From NCBI RefSeq assembly GCF_014836545.1, contig NZ_JACSQS010000007.1, positions 1 through 64,000 on the forward strand: a stretch of 64,000 nucleotides of DNA. The letters run 5' to 3'. The stretch comes from Stenotrophomonas lacuserhaii (GTDB lineage Bacteria > Pseudomonadota > Gammaproteobacteria > Xanthomonadales > Xanthomonadaceae). Under the pieces are notes generated by a model. That model was not told where the DNA came from, made no database searches, and saw only the letters and a program-made list of their open reading frames with translations. Numbering within the stretch: position 1 is the stretch's first letter; the number at the start of each line of letters is the position of its first letter. A program made the translations under genes and the position numbers. Of this stretch, positions 61,395-64,000 are shown piece after piece.

Positions 61395-64000
61395 ACAGCA
61401 CGCCCAACTCCCGCGAGCAGTACAGCGCCCACTTGCCCGCGCTGCACCTGCTGTGCAACCTGGGCTGGAACTTTCTGACCACCGCCCAGACGCTGACCCT
61501 GCGCGGCAGCACGCGCGAGGTGCTGCTCAAGCCCCGGCTGATCGAGGTGCTGCAAACCCGGCGCTACGAATACAAGGGCCAGTGGTACCCGCTGTCGCCC
61601 AGCGGCATCGACCAGATCGTGCGGGAGTTGTCGGCACTCAGCCTGGCTGAAGGGCTGATGCCCGCCAATGAGCGGCTGTATGGCAGGCTGGCGCTGGGCA
61701 TCACGGTGACGGAGTTCATGCCCGATGGCAAAAAGTACCAGCCCACCATTCCCGTGATCGACTGGGCTGACGCGAATGCCAACCGCTGGGATGTGACCGA
61801 AGAGCTGGAAGTGCTGACAGCACAGGGCACGCACCACCGCACGCCGGATGTGGTGGCGTATGTGAACGGCATCCCGCTGGTGGTGATCGAAGCCAAGCGG
61901 CCGGAGTCGGGCGGCGGCAGCCACCCCGCCAAGGCGATGGTGACGGAGGGCATCAGCCAACACCTGCGCAACCAGCGGCCAGACGAGATTCCCAATCTAT
62001 TTGCCTATGCCCAGCTGCTGCTGTCCATAAGCCAGACCGAAGGGCGCTACGGCACCACGCACACGGCGGCCAAGTTCTGGGCCAAGTGGCGGGAGGAGGA
62101 GTTCGAAGACGCCCACATGCAAGCGCTCAAGAACCAGGCGCTGAAGCCGGATGTGCGCACTGCGCTGTTCGAGGGCAAGCCTGCCGCGCTGGCGGCGTAC
62201 TTCGACACGCTATGGTGCGCCCCCATGCAGGCCACCGAGCAGGACCGCTTGCTGGTGAGCCTGTTGACCCCGGCACGGCTGCTCGAATTCCTGCGCGGCT
62301 ATGTGCTCTTCGACCGCAAGGTGGGCAAGATCGTTGCCCGCTACCAGCAGTTCTTTGGCATCCGTGCACTGCTGGCCCGCATCAGTCAGAAGAAGCCCGA
62401 ATCGCAAGGTGGCGGCCGCGAGGGTGGCGTGGTGTGGCACACAACAGGCTCGGGCAAGAGCTTCACCATGGTGTTTCTGACCAAGGCACTGCTGTTGGTG
62501 GATGCCTTGAAAGAATGCCGCCTGGTGGTGGTGACCGATCGAATTGACTTGGAAACCCAGCTCGCCCGCAACTTCATGACCGGCGGGGCCTTTGGCTCCA
62601 GCATCGCCACGCAAAAGGACGGGGAAAAGAGCCGGACTCTGTCTGGTCGTGACCTGGCCCAGCGTATCGGTAAAGGCACAGAGCGCATCACCTTCACGCT
62701 GGTGCACAAGTTCAACACGGCATCCAAGCTGCCGGAGTGCCGCAACGACTCGGCCGACATGATTGTGCTCGTGGACGAAGGCCACCGCAGCCATGGCGGT
62801 GAAACGCATGAGCGCATGAAGAAGGCACTGTCCAAGGCGGCCTATATCGCCTTCACCGGCACCCCGTTGCTCAAGGACGAAAAGACGGCCAGTAAGTTCG
62901 GCCCCATCGTGCATGCCTACACCATGCAGCGCGCGGTGGAGGATGAAACCGTGGCCCCGCTACTGTACGAAGAGCGCGTGCCTGAGTTGGACATCAACGA
63001 AGAGGCGGTGAACCGCTGGTTCGAGAAGATCACCAGCAACCTCAGCGATGCCCAGCGCACCGACCTGAAAAAAAAGTTCGCCAAGAAGGGCGCCATCTAC
63101 GGTGCAGCCAACCGCATTGAGTTGATTGCCTGGGACGTCGCCACCCACTTCAACGAGAACATCAAAAAGCTGGATCTTGGCCTGAAGGGACAGATTGCCA
63201 CCGACAGCAAGGTCGACGCCATTCGCTACAAGAAGGCGCTGGACGAAACCGGCTTGGTGACCAGTGCGGTGGTGATCTCGGCCCCGGACACGCGTGAAGG
63301 CAATTCCGATGTGGACGAGGACACACTGCCCGAGGTGCAAAAGTGGTGGAAGCAAGCCATGGCCACCTGCGGCACCGATGCCGAGACCTATGAGAAGCAG
63401 GTGGTCAGTGACTTTGGTACTGACGGTGCCCCTGACCTGCTGATCGTTGTAGACAAGCTGCTGACGGGCTTTGATGAGCCCCGCAACACGGTGCTGTACA
63501 TCGACAAGCCCCTAAAAAGACACAACCTGATTCAGGCCGTGGCCCGCGTCAACCGTCTGCATGACGCCAAGCGCTACGGCGTATTGGTGGACTATCGAGG
63601 GATCTTGAAGGAACTCGACACCGCCATCCGCTCCTACCAGGACTTGGAAGCTCGCACGCAAGGCGGCTTTGATATCAGCGACCTGGAGGGCCTGTACCGA
63701 CAGTTCAACACGGAGTACAAGCGCCTGCCTGCTTTGCACGATGCGCTGTGGTCGTTCTTCGAGTCCGTAACTAACAAACTCGACAGCGAGCAGTACCGGC
63801 AGGTACTGGCACCGAAATTTGTGAAGGGTAGCGACGGCGAGGAGTATGACGAGCGGCAGAAGCTGCGAGACGACTTCTACGAGGCACTGACAGCCTTTGG
63901 TCTGTGCTTGCAGACGGCGCTTTCATCCCGCAGCTTCTTCGAGGACAAGAGCTCTTCTGAAGCGCAGATCGCCCGGTACAAGGCTGATCTACGCTTCTTC
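61391..64000 (+). CDS. hsdR: Type I restriction-modification endonuclease/translocase subunit (partial)
   Basis: The gene starts at ATG 61391, overlapping hsdS, and is open for 870 codons up to the window edge, so the 3' end is missing. An N-terminal PD-(D/E)xK nuclease has Asp153 (TPDVVAYV) and Glu167-Ala-Lys169 (VIEAK). The SF2 translocase has Walker A TTGSGKS (near 352-356), DEGH at 462 and later motifs TGTPLL, LLTGFDEP and QAVARVNR. It cuts DNA lacking the HsdM mark after translocation. Confidence 0.95.
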   Translation, partial: MNSTPNSREQYSAHLPALHLLCNLGWNFLTTAQTLTLRGSTREVLLKPRLIEVLQTRRYEYKGQWYPLSPSGIDQIVRELSALSLAEGLMPANERLYGRLALGITVTEFMPDGKKYQPTIPVIDWADANANRWDVTEELEVLTAQGTHHRTPDVVAYVNGIPLVVIEAKRPESGGGSHPAKAMVTEGISQHLRNQRPDEIPNLFAYAQLLLSISQTEGRYGTTHTAAKFWAKWREEEFEDAHMQALKNQALKPDVRTALFEGKPAALAAYFDTLWCAPMQATEQDRLLVSLLTPARLLEFLRGYVLFDRKVGKIVARYQQFFGIRALLARISQKKPESQGGGREGGVVWHTTGSGKSFTMVFLTKALLLVDALKECRLVVVTDRIDLETQLARNFMTGGAFGSSIATQKDGEKSRTLSGRDLAQRIGKGTERITFTLVHKFNTASKLPECRNDSADMIVLVDEGHRSHGGETHERMKKALSKAAYIAFTGTPLLKDEKTASKFGPIVHAYTMQRAVEDETVAPLLYEERVPELDINEEAVNRWFEKITSNLSDAQRTDLKKKFAKKGAIYGAANRIELIAWDVATHFNENIKKLDLGLKGQIATDSKVDAIRYKKALDETGLVTSAVVISAPDTREGNSDVDEDTLPEVQKWWKQAMATCGTDAETYEKQVVSDFGTDGAPDLLIVVDKLLTGFDEPRNTVLYIDKPLKRHNLIQAVARVNRLHDAKRYGVLVDYRGILKELDTAIRSYQDLEARTQGGFDISDLEGLYRQFNTEYKRLPALHDALWSFFESVTNKLDSEQYRQVLAPKFVKGSDGEEYDERQKLRDDFYEALTAFGLCLQTALSSRSFFEDKSSSEAQIARYKADLRFF

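Noticed and set aside
55355-64000. Second copy of the tRNA-Thr 3' end as attR
   Set aside because: No repeat of the T-arm to CCA sequence was noticed inside the window; the island appears to continue past it.

Overview
This is a high-GC Gammaproteobacterial chromosome segment, most likely Stenotrophomonas (Xanthomonadaceae). The evidence is the dense scatter of short GTAG-headed palindromes that match the SMAG repeat family described from S. maltophilia, the strongly G/C-ending codons, and the gene families and their order. The species call is inference. About 50 protein genes, one tRNA, two cobalamin riboswitches and many repeats are annotated.

Left part (1-24.4 kb). A leucine/isovalerate catabolic operon (liuA-liuB-liuD) is divergent from a TetR-type regulator, with overlapping palindromes between them. 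Next come a c-type cytochrome, a secreted nuclease, two tandem DUF3011 proteins, a DMT-family transporter, a hydrolase-zapE pair, the class Ia ribonucleotide reductase genes nrdA-nrdB, a thioesterase, a sirtuin, an Old Yellow Enzyme, a LysR regulator divergent from a DUF2798 protein, purU, a nicotinamidase and metE. Both nrdA and metE lie behind B12 (cobalamin) riboswitch-like leaders. The sequence therefore suggests that the B12-independent ribonucleotide reductase and methionine synthase are turned down when cobalamin is available.

Middle part (24.5-43.3 kb). An exported protein, an ECF sigma factor and an RskA-type anti-sigma factor precede a tight lipid-modification operon: desaturase, FAD oxidoreductase, DUF1365, CFA-type methyltransferase, DUF2878, DUF1295, a second CFA-like methyltransferase and a lipocalin. 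This looks like a stress-controlled membrane-lipid remodelling module. A patatin-like protein follows. A DUF2083/XRE regulator is then divergent from a complete valine catabolic operon (mmsA, acyl-CoA dehydrogenase, enoyl-CoA hydratase, 3-hydroxyisobutyryl-CoA hydrolase, mmsB), which ends in a clear intrinsic terminator.

Right part (43.3-55.3 kb). Here are an Ohr peroxidase and a divergent AraC regulator, a CDF metal transporter, a SulP transporter, dusA, a PhoP/PhoQ-like two-component system with a small exported protein upstream, an MtfA-type peptidase, birA-coaX and a SPOR-domain protein.

Far right (55.3-64.0 kb). tRNA-Thr(TGT) is followed at once by a P4-type tyrosine integrase and a lower-GC genomic island. 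The island carries a type I restriction-modification operon of unusual composition: a one-domain 'half' specificity subunit, hsdM, a RhuM-family protein with an N-terminal helix-turn-helix, a full two-domain hsdS, and hsdR, which runs off the window. Two identical perfect palindromes (TGCATCA-N7-TGATGCA) bracket the start of this operon. The far end of the island is outside the window.
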